From JBFJVZ01 sp041623895 (lineage in GTDB: Bacteria > Planctomycetota > Planctomycetia > Pirellulales > Pirellulaceae), in assembly GCA_041623895.1 (NCBI GenBank), contig JBFJVZ010000221.1:1-12423 (forward strand): a stretch of DNA of 12,423 nucleotides, read 5' to 3'. A program made the translations under genes and the position numbers. Positions 1-10,600 of this stretch are shown here, piece by piece (the stretch's first letter is position 1; each line of letters starts with the position of its first letter). A model generated the notes under the pieces. That model was given only the letters and a program-made list of their open reading frames with translations. It searched no databases and was not told where the DNA came from.

Positions 1-19
1 GCTCGCTCAGACGAGCAAT

Positions 20-56
20 CCTGGCCCCAGGCTATACGCTGCCACTGCTACGCAGT
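20..56. repeat. small palindromes at the window edge, possibly a dispersed REP-like element
   Basis: Two short perfect inverted repeats lie close together: CCTGG/CCAGG (20-24 with 27-31) and ACTGC/GCAGT (44-48 with 52-56, loop TAC). A third, GCTCG/CGAGC, sits at 1-5 and 12-16. The density of palindromes in a non-coding stretch, and the CCCCAGGCTA core, resemble dispersed hairpin elements I associate with planctomycete genomes; that resemblance is from memory and untested. No gene or ribosome binding site is visible in 1-181. Confidence 0.3.
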
Positions 57-110
57 TGTCGTATGGTTGTGACGAACGAAAACTCGATGCTTGCAACCAC
101 CGCGACGCAT

Positions 111-147
111 AAGAAAAGCCAGGCTCAAATTCCTTCTTAAGCCTGGC
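111..147 (-). terminator. Rho-independent terminator of the DUF1801/OmdA gene
   Basis: Read on the minus strand, a perfect 8-base inverted repeat GCCAGGCT/AGCCTGGC (147-140 pairing with 125-118, 14-base loop) is followed at once by TTTTCTT (117-111). A GC-rich stem plus a T-tract, starting about 35 bases beyond the stop codon of the minus-strand gene, is the standard form of an intrinsic terminator. Read on the plus strand the stem is not followed by a T-run, so it acts in one direction only. Confidence 0.65.
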
Positions 148-181
148 GCTCTGCAGGTCCTGGCCTACAAAAATAGGTGCA

Positions 182-778
182 CTAACTCTTGCGGTACTTG
201 TCGTTCAGTCCCTTACCGGCGGCGATCATGGGAATGATCTTTTCCAGACGCGTCGCTTTGGTTTCTTCGCGTTTGGCCTCCGCAATGTAGTCGGCGTATT
301 CGCGTTGTTTGCCCTTAGTTAATGCTTTGAAGGCGGTTCCGGCCTTTTTGTTTCTCGCCAGCGCCGACTTCAACTGCGGCGGAATGGTCAGTGGTTTCGC
401 TCGCGCCGGTTTGATTTCTTGGCCTTCCAGCTGCTGCTTGATCGCCTCTTGGATGTAGGCCTTGATCGACCGGCTCTTGATTTCCTTTTTCGATTCAAAC
501 CGCCACTGTCGCAGCGCCTTCGTTTTACCCTCTTGGGCGTTGACCAACACGTTGTCGGGATCCGACAGCAATGCACCCTGAAAGAACCACAAACCGCAAT
601 ACGACTTGAACGCTCCCATACCAACGATGTTCTTCCCATCGTAGGTGTAACACGGCCCGCCCCATTTCACCTCTTCGACCAGATCGGTTGACAGCAGGAT
701 CTTGCGCAGCAGCTGTAATTCCTCCTGCCAATACTCGGCCCCGTCGATGTAATCGTCGACGGTCTTGTATCGTTTCAT
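182..778 (-). CDS. DUF1801 / YdeI-OmdA family protein
   Basis: This encodes a 198-residue soluble protein with no signal peptide or membrane segment. Residues about 17-115 fit a DUF1801 (YdhG-like) fold, with the typical EVKWGGPCYTYDGKNIVGM stretch (36-54) followed by CGLWFFQGALL (61-71). Residues about 131-190 fit the OmdA (YdeI/OmpD-associated) domain: TIPPQLKSAL, then FKALTKGKQREYADYIAEAK, then a TRLEKIIPMIAAGK tail. Proteins with this two-part layout are common in bacteria and often annotated as YdeI-like or bacteriocin-protection proteins, but the biochemical role is not established. I start it at the ATG complementary to 776-778: an AGGGGGG run lies about 10 bases upstream, and the family homology begins there. 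An in-frame ATG at 865 would add 29 low-complexity residues. The gene is divergent from the sigma-factor operon and followed by its own terminator, so it is probably monocistronic. Confidence 0.9.
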   Translation of the reverse strand: MKRYKTVDDYIDGAEYWQEELQLLRKILLSTDLVEEVKWGGPCYTYDGKNIVGMGAFKSYCGLWFFQGALLSDPDNVLVNAQEGKTKALRQWRFESKKEIKSRSIKAYIQEAIKQQLEGQEIKPARAKPLTIPPQLKSALARNKKAGTAFKALTKGKQREYADYIAEAKREETKATRLEKIIPMIAAGKGLNDKYRKS

Positions 779-1053
779 GCTGTGATTCCCCCCTGGAGGC
801 GATTTCGTTCCTGCTTCTGGATCGGGAGATTGGGATCCTACCGAGCTTCCCAAACGAATTTCCAAAGCATGGATCGCCTGACGGGAGGTATTCTACATTG
901 CGTGTGCACCTGGCTGCAGAGAAGCCGATGTTGGTGGTCAAACACGATGTTGCAGAAGGCAACGGCGATAAATCCCGAACAAAATCCAAATTGTGCGACA
1001 CATTTCCACGCGGCGCGCAATTCTGGTAGTGATTGGCCCAACCAAGGTCCCAT
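779..1053. promoter_or_regulatory. divergent intergenic region expected to hold both promoters
   Basis: These 275 bases separate two divergently transcribed genes, so promoters for the DUF1801/OmdA gene (leftward) and the sigma-factor operon (rightward) should lie here. I looked for -35/-10 pairs and found none with convincing boxes and spacing; for example TTGCAG (950-955) and GATAAA (967-972) are only 11 bases apart. Short open frames cross the region on both strands but lack ribosome binding sites and recognisable protein features. An ECF-type promoter recognised by the downstream sigma factor itself is possible but cannot be assigned from one sequence. Confidence 0.3.
786..794 (-). promoter_or_regulatory. 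Shine-Dalgarno-like site deciding the start at 778
   Basis: On the minus strand AGGGGGGAA (794 to 786) precedes the ATG at 778-776 with about 7-9 bases of spacing. It supports this internal ATG over the upstream in-frame ATG at 865. Confidence 0.45.
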
Positions 1054-1608
1054 GTGAATCACGAGCCCAGCGATGCGGAAATCGCCGGCGGTCTTCGAGC
1101 CGGAGAACGCTGGGCTTGGGATGCGCTATGCTCGCGATACAGCCAGCGACTTTGGCGGCACGTCGGCCGCTTGATTGGCAGCGATGAACAGGCGGTCGCC
1201 GACGTGTTTCAGGAAACGATGCTGGCGGTAGCGCGCAGCGGCAGGAACATTAGCGACGATTCAAAACTTTGGCCCTGGCTGGCAAAAGTTGGACATAACC
1301 AGGCCGCTTTATTTTGGCGACGACATTACCGTGATCGATCGGTCGCCGCGGATTTAGATACCTTGGGCACGGATCTGGATGATCCCGCCGAAGCGATGGC
1401 CAAATCGGAATCTGTAGCCTCGATCAGACATTTGCTTTCGCAGATGGATGCCGATCACGTGATGCTGTTGTCGGCGAAGTACATCGATGGACTGAGCGTC
1501 GCGCAGATCGTCCAGCTCCTCGGCGGCACGACGGAATCGGTACGCAGCCGATTGGCCAGAGCTAAACGAGATTTTCGGGAACGTTATCAACGCGTAGCAG
1601 CACAATGA
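1054..1608 (+). CDS. ECF-type RNA polymerase sigma factor (sigma-70 family)
   Basis: This encodes a cytoplasmic sigma factor of 184 residues that would direct RNA polymerase core to a specific promoter set. Region 2 covers about residues 24-93, with the DVFQETMLAVARS helix (core binding, 50-62) and LWPWLAKVGHNQAALFWRR (region 2.3/2.4, 72-90). Region 4 covers about 122-178, ending in the helix-turn-helix LSVAQIVQLLGGTTESVRSR that reads the -35 element, followed by the RAKRDFRERY tail. There is no region 1.1 or region 3, and no C-terminal extension, so it is a minimal ECF factor. I chose GTG at 1054 because AAGG (1044-1047) lies 6 bases upstream; an in-frame TTG at 1033 would add seven residues and has no good Shine-Dalgarno site. 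Its TGA overlaps the ATG of the giant membrane protein, so the two should be co-translated. The family call is secure. The target regulon is unknown. Confidence 0.93.
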   Translation: MNHEPSDAEIAGGLRAGERWAWDALCSRYSQRLWRHVGRLIGSDEQAVADVFQETMLAVARSGRNISDDSKLWPWLAKVGHNQAALFWRRHYRDRSVAADLDTLGTDLDDPAEAMAKSESVASIRHLLSQMDADHVMLLSAKYIDGLSVAQIVQLLGGTTESVRSRLARAKRDFRERYQRVAAQ

Positions 1609-4600
1609 TGCATGAAAACGAAGACAATGATGATCTCTTTCGGCGTTCGTTCTCGTCGCTGGAGGCGAGTGCCGCGCCGATCGATTCCAATGTGATCGAT
1701 GACGTTTGCGCGACCGCCGGCGATGTGTTCGAGGGAACCGTAAGCAGTCAGGCGGTTACAACAGCAAAGGTTCAAGCGAAGAAAGGGCGATCGATGATAG
1801 CGAAAGCGGTGATCGGGATTTCTGCGATGGCAGCAGCGTTGATGCTGTTGTTTCAGCCGCCGGCCAGCAATGAAGGCGACATGCGGCTGGGAACCGTGCT
1901 GGACAAAACACTGGAAGCACAAACACTGAAGCTTGCCGTCGATCGCGACGCGGGCAAAGTCGATGTTGTCGTCAAGAACGCGAGCCTGGTGCGCTGGCAA
2001 GAGTCTCCGCAGAAATATCGTATTTCCGACGGAACTCGCATTTGGAGTATCGACGAGGGTGCCAACCTGGTGCAAGCAGCGGACAGTCCCTGGCACCACG
2101 GCGAATCACATCAAGTAGATCTGTTGTCACTGTTGGGTTTAGACGAACAGCAATCCAAGGAATTGCGAGAATCTTTGTCGACCGCCGAAACGGTCACCGG
2201 AAAACCACAAACACGTTACGTCTTTACTTCAACCACGGGTAAAGCCGCCGTGCATGCGTTCTGGGACACGGCCAACGATTGCTTGAGCGAACTGAGGTGC
2301 TGGCCGCAGGGTTACGATCCTCAGGTTCAGCCAATCAAGCTGCTGGTACTCGCCCGTGACATTCAGGTTGATGAATCTCAATTCGTAGTCGCGACCAGGC
2401 TTTCCGCAGATGGACGGATTGGTAAGGTAGTCGATAGCGAAGGCATCGTCAGTTTGCGGCCGATGATGAACCAGCGCTGGACGCCCGTCGCCCGGCAAAT
2501 GTTGCTTAAGCCCGGTGATTGGCTGCGCACCGATGCTCGCGGCGCGAACGCTTCCACGCTGGTGACGACCGGGCAATTTAAGGTCACCGTGGGCCCGGCC
2601 AGTTTGCTGGAATTGCGCTCACCGACCGAACTGCGTCTTCACCGTGGCGAGTTGAAGGTCACTGGATCGAAGCGTGCTGATGAGGACTTGCGGTTGTTGG
2701 GGCCGGCCGAGACTTTTGTGTCGATCAGCAAAGGCAAGTCGGCCCATTATCGCATTGACCGCGCGGGCGACTTGGCCAAGGTTGACAAGAAACCTGTGTG
2801 GCTGGAGGGGTTTGAAGGATTATCGACCGTTGATTCCGTGGGATCGTTGATCACCAATATCGACGGTCGCGAAACTCGATTAAGCGTTGGCTTCCACCAT
2901 GTCAAAGTCGAGATCCGCGATCAAATCGCCCGCACCACGATCGAAGAATCGTTTGTCAATCATACGAGCCGGCGACTGGAAGGCATCTTCCATTTTCCTT
3001 TGCCGCAAGATGCGTCGATCAGCGGCTTCGGTATGTGGATCGGCAACGAATTGGTCGAAGCGGATGTGGTGGAAAAACAGCGGGCTCGCGAAATCTATGA
3101 AACGATCTTGCGCGAGAAACGCGATCCCGGACTGCTGGAGTGGACGGGCGGAAACATTTTCAAAGCGCGCGTGTTTCCCATCGAACCGTCCAGCGAAAAA
3201 CGGATCAAGATTGTTTACACGCAAGTCTTGCCGATGAGAGCGAATCAGTATCGATACTCCTATGGTCTGCGCAGCGAAATGCTGCAGACGACCCCGCTCC
3301 GCGACTTGACGATCGACGTTCAGGTTCACTCCGAATTGCCGCTGCGGTCGGCTAAATGCATCTCCCATCCCGTTCGTGCTCAGCAAACCGAGCATGCGGC
3401 AAAACTGGAGTTTGACGCCCAGGAGTACACGCCCAGTGAAGACTTTGAACTGGTTTGCGAAGTCGACGCATCCGGGAAAGACGTTGTCGTGGTGCCGCAT
3501 CAAAGAGGTGACGACGGGTACTTCATGGTTCAACTGACACCGCCGGATGACGAAGGAGTGTTGACGCGCGAATTGGTCACCGACGGAGAGCCACTGCAGG
3601 TGTTGATCGTTTGTGATACCTCTGCATCGATCGATTCGAATCAGCGAAAACAACAACAGCGATTCGTTTTAGCAGTACTTTCGGCACTCGGCGAAGACGA
3701 TCGCTTCGACATCGCTCATTGCGACGTGACCTGTCAGTGGCTGCATGATGAGGTCGTACCGCCGACGGATCACCATGTTGATCAGGCAATCAAATGGCTT
3801 GGCAAGCGAATCTCGCTGGGCTGGACCAATCTGGATCGAATGGTCGAGTCGATCTTGGATCGTGCCGGTTCGCAGACACACGTGATTTACGTGGGCGATG
3901 GAATTGTCACTGCCGGCGATCCCGATCCGACCGCTTTCGTGAATCGGTTACGCAGACTGACGGAAAATAAACAAGCAGGCAAGTTGCATACCGTATCGGT
4001 GGGCAGCAGCTACGAGTCGGTCGTGCTCCGCGCGTTGGCCGCGGTTGGCGGTGGCTCTTATCGGCAGGTGGACGCTGATCGCACACCACAACGTGTCGCT
4101 TCGGAATTGCTGCAAGAAATTTCTCAGCCGCCAATCCGGGATTTGCAAGTCGAGTTCCATGGCTTGCAGGTAGCGGCTGTCTATCCCGAAAAGCTCCCTA
4201 ATCTGGCCGCGGGGACTCAGCAAATTTTAATCGGCCGCTATTTGCCCCAAGGACAAGATCAACGCGGCGAAATCGTCGTCACGGGAAGCCTTGGCGATCG
4301 CAGCGTGCGGATGAGTGCACCGGTGACTTTGGCGGACGCCGAGTCGGGTAATTCGTTCATTCCGCGGCTGTGGGCACGGGCGCACTTGGATCATTTACTG
4401 GCCCAAGGCACCAGCGAAATGATTCGCGATCAGATCATTGCGCTGTCGGAAGAATTTCACATCATCACACCTTACACCTCTTTGTTGGTGTTGGAGACCG
4501 ACGCCGACCGCGAACGATTCGGCGTCAAGCGACGATTCCAAATGCGTGACGGCGAGCGATTCTTTGCTGAGGGCCGTAGCCAATCCGATCTCGCTTTGCT

Positions 4601-7600
4601 GCAGCAACAAATGAAGCGGGCGGGCGATTGGCGACTCGCCTTGCGGCGACGCATTTTGCTGGAGATGACGACGCTCGGTCGCGATCCACAGATCTTTGCG
4701 CAAATGCCTTACGACTTGAATGTGCCGATGTCGGGGCCGGCCGGCGGCCCATTTGTGACGAGTGTCGTCCCTCACATGGGGCTCGGCGGGAATTGGGTAC
4801 CTGCTCGCGGCGGCGGTGTTTTTAAGGCCATGGAACCCGTTAGCGAACTGAGCCTTAGGTTGGATGCGACCAGCATCAATGACTCCGACGCGGCATGGGA
4901 TCTAGCCGGCTCGGGCGGCAACGGTGTGGACTTCCAGCTCGGTGACTTCGAGAGCGGTCTGCCATCCCTCGACAACCTGGAAGACATGCAGATCGCTGGT
5001 GAGCGGCGGCAAAGTCCGCAAGACTTTCGAGGTCTGATGATTGACGGTCAGGTCATGCAAGCCAATGACATGGCGGTTTCCATGAGCCGGAGGTCTCGTA
5101 GCCGCTCATCAATGGATGGCACGAAACGAAATCGTAAGTTGATCTCCGGAAAGCCGGAGGCGACGGCAAGGATCTACTCGGGCTACGACCCGTACGGAAA
5201 TGACGATCAATACACTGCTTGGCTCGATCAACTGTTTCCCATCGTGCCGGCAGCGCCGCAAGAATTCGACAACAAAAAGCCAACCGGTTCGGAGGAAGCA
5301 TTGAGCCTACTGGAGTCGTTGATCCAGCAAGTCGAGTTGGGCGAAGAAAACGGCATCGAAGTCACTCGCGAAAATGAGATTTTCGATCCGCTGTGGAAGC
5401 GTAATGCCGGCCAATCTCAAACCACTGAATTATCGGCCAACGATCGCTGGTTGAAGTTCACCGATTCGATCGGCTCGGAGACGCACGTGCATTGGTGCGA
5501 CCAGGAACAACGCGGCGTCTTTTCACGCGCCTTCCAAATGGGACGGACCCGCGGTTCGACACCGACAGACCTTTCCTCGTTCGATCCCGGTGAAAGGCCG
5601 CTGGCCACGGCAGCACAACTGACTGCTCACGCGTTCTACGAAGCGGCACGTGAAGATGCCGGCCAGGATCGTGCCACCGTAGTTTTGATACACCCCAACG
5701 ACCCGCGGCAGCGGAAACGCGTGACGATCGATAACAAACGTAACATCGTGACTTCGATCGAAACCTGGAACGACTGGATCGATGAGTCGAGCAAGCCGTC
5801 AAGCACAAGGCAGTACTCTGATCACAAGCAAGTCGCCGGCGTTTGGTGGCCGGGAAGAATCGAGTCGCTGAACCAGAGTGGCGAACGTGTAAGTGAAACC
5901 AGACAGAACGTGCGATTGCTGGGCCCTGATCGCTTTGCGAAAAGATTTGATAAGGATTTGCCCAATCGCGACAAAGTTTTGCTGCTTTCGCCGCCGATCC
6001 CCACGGTCCGCCAGGCACACATCGCAGTCCGCGACGGGACAGCCGATGCCCGGCATCGATTGACATTGATCCTGGACGCATCACTGGTGCAAGACTGGGA
6101 TGCGGCGCTACGGCATCTGCAAGGTTTGGAAACGGTCGCAGCCGGCAAGCCGTGCTTGCCATGGATGCGTGCCGCGGTCTTGAAAGCCGCTCGCAAGAAT
6201 AATGACATGCTGGAAGCGCTGCGCGGGCTTGCCGACAACATTGCCGCAAATCAGCTTGAGAACGAACTGTATGCCAGTGAGTACTTGATCGATCAGGTGC
6301 GGAGCGTCGGCGACCACAACGAATCGCTCCGGATCGTCAATCGGCTGAGCGATGTCTTCCAGCGACAACCGCCTCACGCAGACGGAAACTGGCGACTCAA
6401 GAAACGGCGAGCCGAATTCCGGCGTGCCTTGGGCGATCCACAGGCAATCGATTTACAACGAGAGATCGCGGCCGCCGCGCCTTGGGATTTCACGGCGCAA
6501 ATCGTCTATGCGCAAGATTTGATCGGGGAAGGAGAATACGATGCCGCAATTCAATGGCTGGAAAAACAACTCAGCGATTATCCCGGTGACACTCAGACGC
6601 CACTGGAGTCACTGCGAGATAAGATCGCTCAAATCCTCCGCCAAACGGGCCGCCGGGATCAGCTGGTGAAATTCATGAAGTCCTGGGTCGACGCCCAACC
6701 AAACTCGCATAACGCCTACCGTCAATACCTGGCGGCGCTGGAAATGGATGAACGCACCGAAGACGCCGACGCGTTGGCACGGCAATGGCTGAAGGACGCA
6801 CAAATCGAAGGGCAACTGGAGCCTCCGATTCGCGTCCGGCTGGATGTTGCGATCGAATATGCATTGGGACAGCGGTACCAGACCTACATGAACTGGATCG
6901 ATCCAAATTGGCGTCAGCCGCTGGCGGAAACCGCCACCTATTTCCTGGAAAGTGAGCAGCACGCCGACGTCGCACAGCGGATTCTCAGCCAGCACCAATT
7001 CACCGACTCTGACGAATCAGATTTGATTCACGCGCAAATGACGACTCGATTGAAAGAGTCGGCCGGCACACTGGATGTCAAACTCGTGCAGTCTTTTGTC
7101 AGCCGGCTCGTCAACCGCGATGAACTCAGTCAGGCCGATTGGACCAGCATCAGCGAAGCCTTGCTCAAACGCTGGAATGCAGAACAAGACCGCCAGCTTC
7201 GCAATCAGCTCGGGGCTGTGATCGTGTCCATCTACGGCACTCACTTTGCGAATACTGAATGCTTGCCGTTCTTGCGGGCCAGGATCCAGCGAGCGGAGGC
7301 GGACAAAGAATTTGGAGATGCGGCAAGTTTCCGCCGCCAGCTACTGGATGAGCTAGTGTCGCGTGACTGGCAGCAAGCATACGAGGACCAGGCCGCTGCC
7401 TTGATTAGTGATTTGGGCGCGCAAGACGATCAAACTTCTCGCTTGCCAAAACAATTGAGGGGTTTGTTTGAGTTTGTCGACCGCATGCTCGCAGCACGGC
7501 AAGCCGCGGATCGCCAGAAACTGCGAGACACCGGACATCCCGAAAAGCTGACGCGGACGGAGTACGCGGAGCAGCTTGCCGAACTCCTGGATTCCGCGCG

Positions 7601-10600
7601 TAGTGGTCTTGCTGAGACTTTGGCCCAATATGCCGACCAGGATACAGAGCTGGGACGTTGGTTTCAGCTGGAGCAGATGCATCTGAACGTAAAACTGGGG
7701 CGGCAACTTAAACAGATCGCCAACCACTGCTGGAAAACTCTGGGTGATTCGCCCAAAACTGAAACTGTCGACTTCCAGAAGCTGACGATTCGCGAGGCAG
7801 TTGAGTTGCAAAGCAGTGTGTTGCGCCGCGATCGTGCCTATGCGATTTTGAGCTACCTGGCGGTAAGACGTTCGGCTCCCAAGAAACTTGTCGATCGTCT
7901 GCAAGCGTATGTTCAAGCGGGCACCGAGTTGGAAGACGAAGAAGGCTGGCGGTGGCGCGATCGTCAATACGACTTGCTGATTGCGTTGGATCAGCCCAAC
8001 GAACTGCATCAGCGACTGACCGAGTGGATTCGCGAGGACGCTTTCCCGGTCCGCTGGCAGCGTTCACTGGCTCGTCTGGAAGCAGAACGCGGCCAAATCC
8101 AAGAAGCGATCGCGCTGATGGAATCGGTTTCAAGACTTGTGCGATTGGAGGCCGAAGATCACGCGGCGCTGGCTGACTGGTATCTGGTCAGCGATCAGCG
8201 GGACAAATACCGGCAAGCCAAAGTGGCTGCCTATCAGGCGATGCCCGAACATCATGTCAGCAATTGGATTCAACAGCGGCAACAACGTTGGTTCGACACG
8301 AACGTACCGCTGCCGTCCGAGCTTGACGAAAACGTTTTGTACGCGTTCCGTGCACTGTTTGCCAAAAGCAATCAGCCGGAAAACTACATTTACCATTTGC
8401 AGCGATTCTACGAAGCATCCCGAGACTTTCGCTTGCTGCAAATGCTGCCCGACAGCGTCCTGGGCCGCACGCCGCAACAGATCTATTCGCTGCTTCAGCG
8501 AGTTTCTTCGCAACTGCTGTCAACGATTCGCAGGGAAGCCACCACTGACGAGATCGTCACGCGCATCAACGAACTGCGCGAGCAAGTTGAATCGCCATTG
8601 GACTTGCGCGCGCTTGATTTGTTGGAAACGATGATCGAGCGGCAAGCGGCCAAAGTGCTCAATCAACCGGGCCCGCACATTGATCGCGCCGTGGCCGCGA
8701 TGAAACGCGCCTTCAAGCATGAGTGGGCCGACGGCGAGATCACTCAGATGGCCGAGTTCTTGACATCGCTTGACACTTTGTCTTTAGCGGAGCTTCGCGA
8801 GGAGCGTTTACGGCAATTTCGGCAACTGCGTGAGTTGACGGAGCCCGATTCCGAACAGCGATTTTTCGTGACCTGGCACATGGCGCATTCCATCTTCTGG
8901 TCCCATGGTGATCATGATCAGGCTCTACCTGTGATGGAATCCGCGATCGCAGGATATCGCAAGATCCATCCTGAAGGTTTGCCGCTGCGGTCCAATCAAG
9001 CCGTGTTTGATTATGTGCGAATGCTTGGATACAAGGGTCGCTTTGCTGAAGCGGAACAGTTTCTTACGGACGAAATCAATAAACCTCTGAACGAAGCCCA
9101 ACGATTGGCTTACGTCAGCCAACGCAACAACACCTACATTCAGGCGCTTCGCGATCGCGGTCAGGTTTCACTGGGATCCGGTGATACGTTGTACGAAAAC
9201 TTGCGTGACCATCTACTCGAACAAGTCGAAGCCGCAGACGGTGACAATGGGCGATCTGCGGGCGTCGACGCGCTGCTGAAGTTTTACCGAACGGCTTCCG
9301 AAAAGAGCTTTGCAGACGCCAAGGATGATTTATGGACGTTTGCTACCAGACATCTGCCAGGCGTGCTCGATCGGCAAACCAACAACTACCAGAATATCGT
9401 CGACAACACATCGGACATGATCGTTCGACTGCTGGGGAAATTGAAAGCACTTGATTTCATGGTCCAGCGGATCGAGGACTACCCCCCGCGGCTGACCTAC
9501 AGCTGGAATAATCCATGGCGACAGTTTGGGTACGAGATGGCACAGTGGCGTAAGGAGCACGAGAACCAGTTGGGTGACTTGGAACCTCGGCTATTGGCAG
9601 TCGTGATCAAAGAGCTGCGACGTGACCTGACCACGCGGCACAGCCACAGCCGTTACATTTATGGCCGTCACGGCAACACGTTCTGGGACCAGAAGGCGGA
9701 TGTTTTTGCAGACGTCGCCGAGCAGGTTCACGACCAGTGGCCGGACTCGGGACGCTCAGTTGCTTATGTGGCCGGCTATCTTGCCAACGGCTTGCACCGA
9801 TACGATCGAGCGATCGAGATGTTACTGGCCGTCCATGAAAAGAATCCGCTGAAGTGGCAGCAGCTGAACCAACTGGTCCGCTATCTTCACGTGCGAGAAC
9901 GGTTTGCCGAGGCGATTCCGATTCTCGAGCCGCTGGTTCAATCACGACCCGATGACATGCACCATCGCGTCGACCTACTGAAATCCTATCACCGCAGCGG
10001 CCGCAAACGGAAATGGAACCAATTGTTGCTGGAAACCGATACGCACTTTCGTCAGGGTGGACGATGGACCGAATCTAACGTGTCGCAGTTGGCGAATTGT
10101 TGTCTGGAGAACAAATTCTTTGCCGAAGCGGCGACGTACTATGGTGAACTGATACCGATGTGCAAACGCGGCGAACACGGGCGCCGGAACGATTTCTACA
10201 CACTGGCCCACTACTACGCACAACAAGCCGACGCCTTCACGGGGCTCGGCCAAACCGCAAAGGCTGTCGATTCCGCGTCCGCGGCAATCATGACTTATCA
10301 TCGCTACCCCAATGACCGTCGCGGCATGGTCTACAAGCTTCGGCAAGTCTTGGATGCGGCGAAAGATCTTGATGAATTTGTGCAGCAGCACGATCAAATA
10401 ACGGATGCGACCGGCCAAGATAATCCGCTGCTCAGAAAGCAACTCGGACTTGTATTCGCCAGCCGCGGCCAACATGAACGTGCCATCAAGCAGTTGCGGG
10501 CCGCCATCGCGTTGCAACCGACCGATACGGAAACACATACAGAACTGATCAAAGTGCTGGATGCAAAAGGTGACTCTGATGACGCCACCCGCCAATTGCT

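Noticed and set aside
779..865. N-terminal extension of the minus-strand gene to an ATG at 865
   Set aside because: The extra 29 residues are low-complexity and unlike the family; the ATG at 778 has a purine-rich ribosome binding site.
525..1001. 158-residue minus-strand open frame overlapping the DUF1801/OmdA gene
   Set aside because: It is a frame-shifted shadow of the real gene; its latter part is simply that gene read in another frame.
688..1029. 113-residue plus-strand open frame across the start of the DUF1801 gene
   Set aside because: It overlaps a well-supported gene on the other strand, has no ribosome binding site, and its translation shows no domain.
2880..3656. 258-residue minus-strand open frame inside the giant gene
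   Set aside because: It is antisense to the VIT and VWA coding region, which has clear protein motifs; the composition is that of a complement-strand shadow.
5458..6249. 263-residue minus-strand open frame inside the giant gene
   Set aside because: Rich in R, S, C and H with no motif; it arises from the codon pattern of the coding strand.
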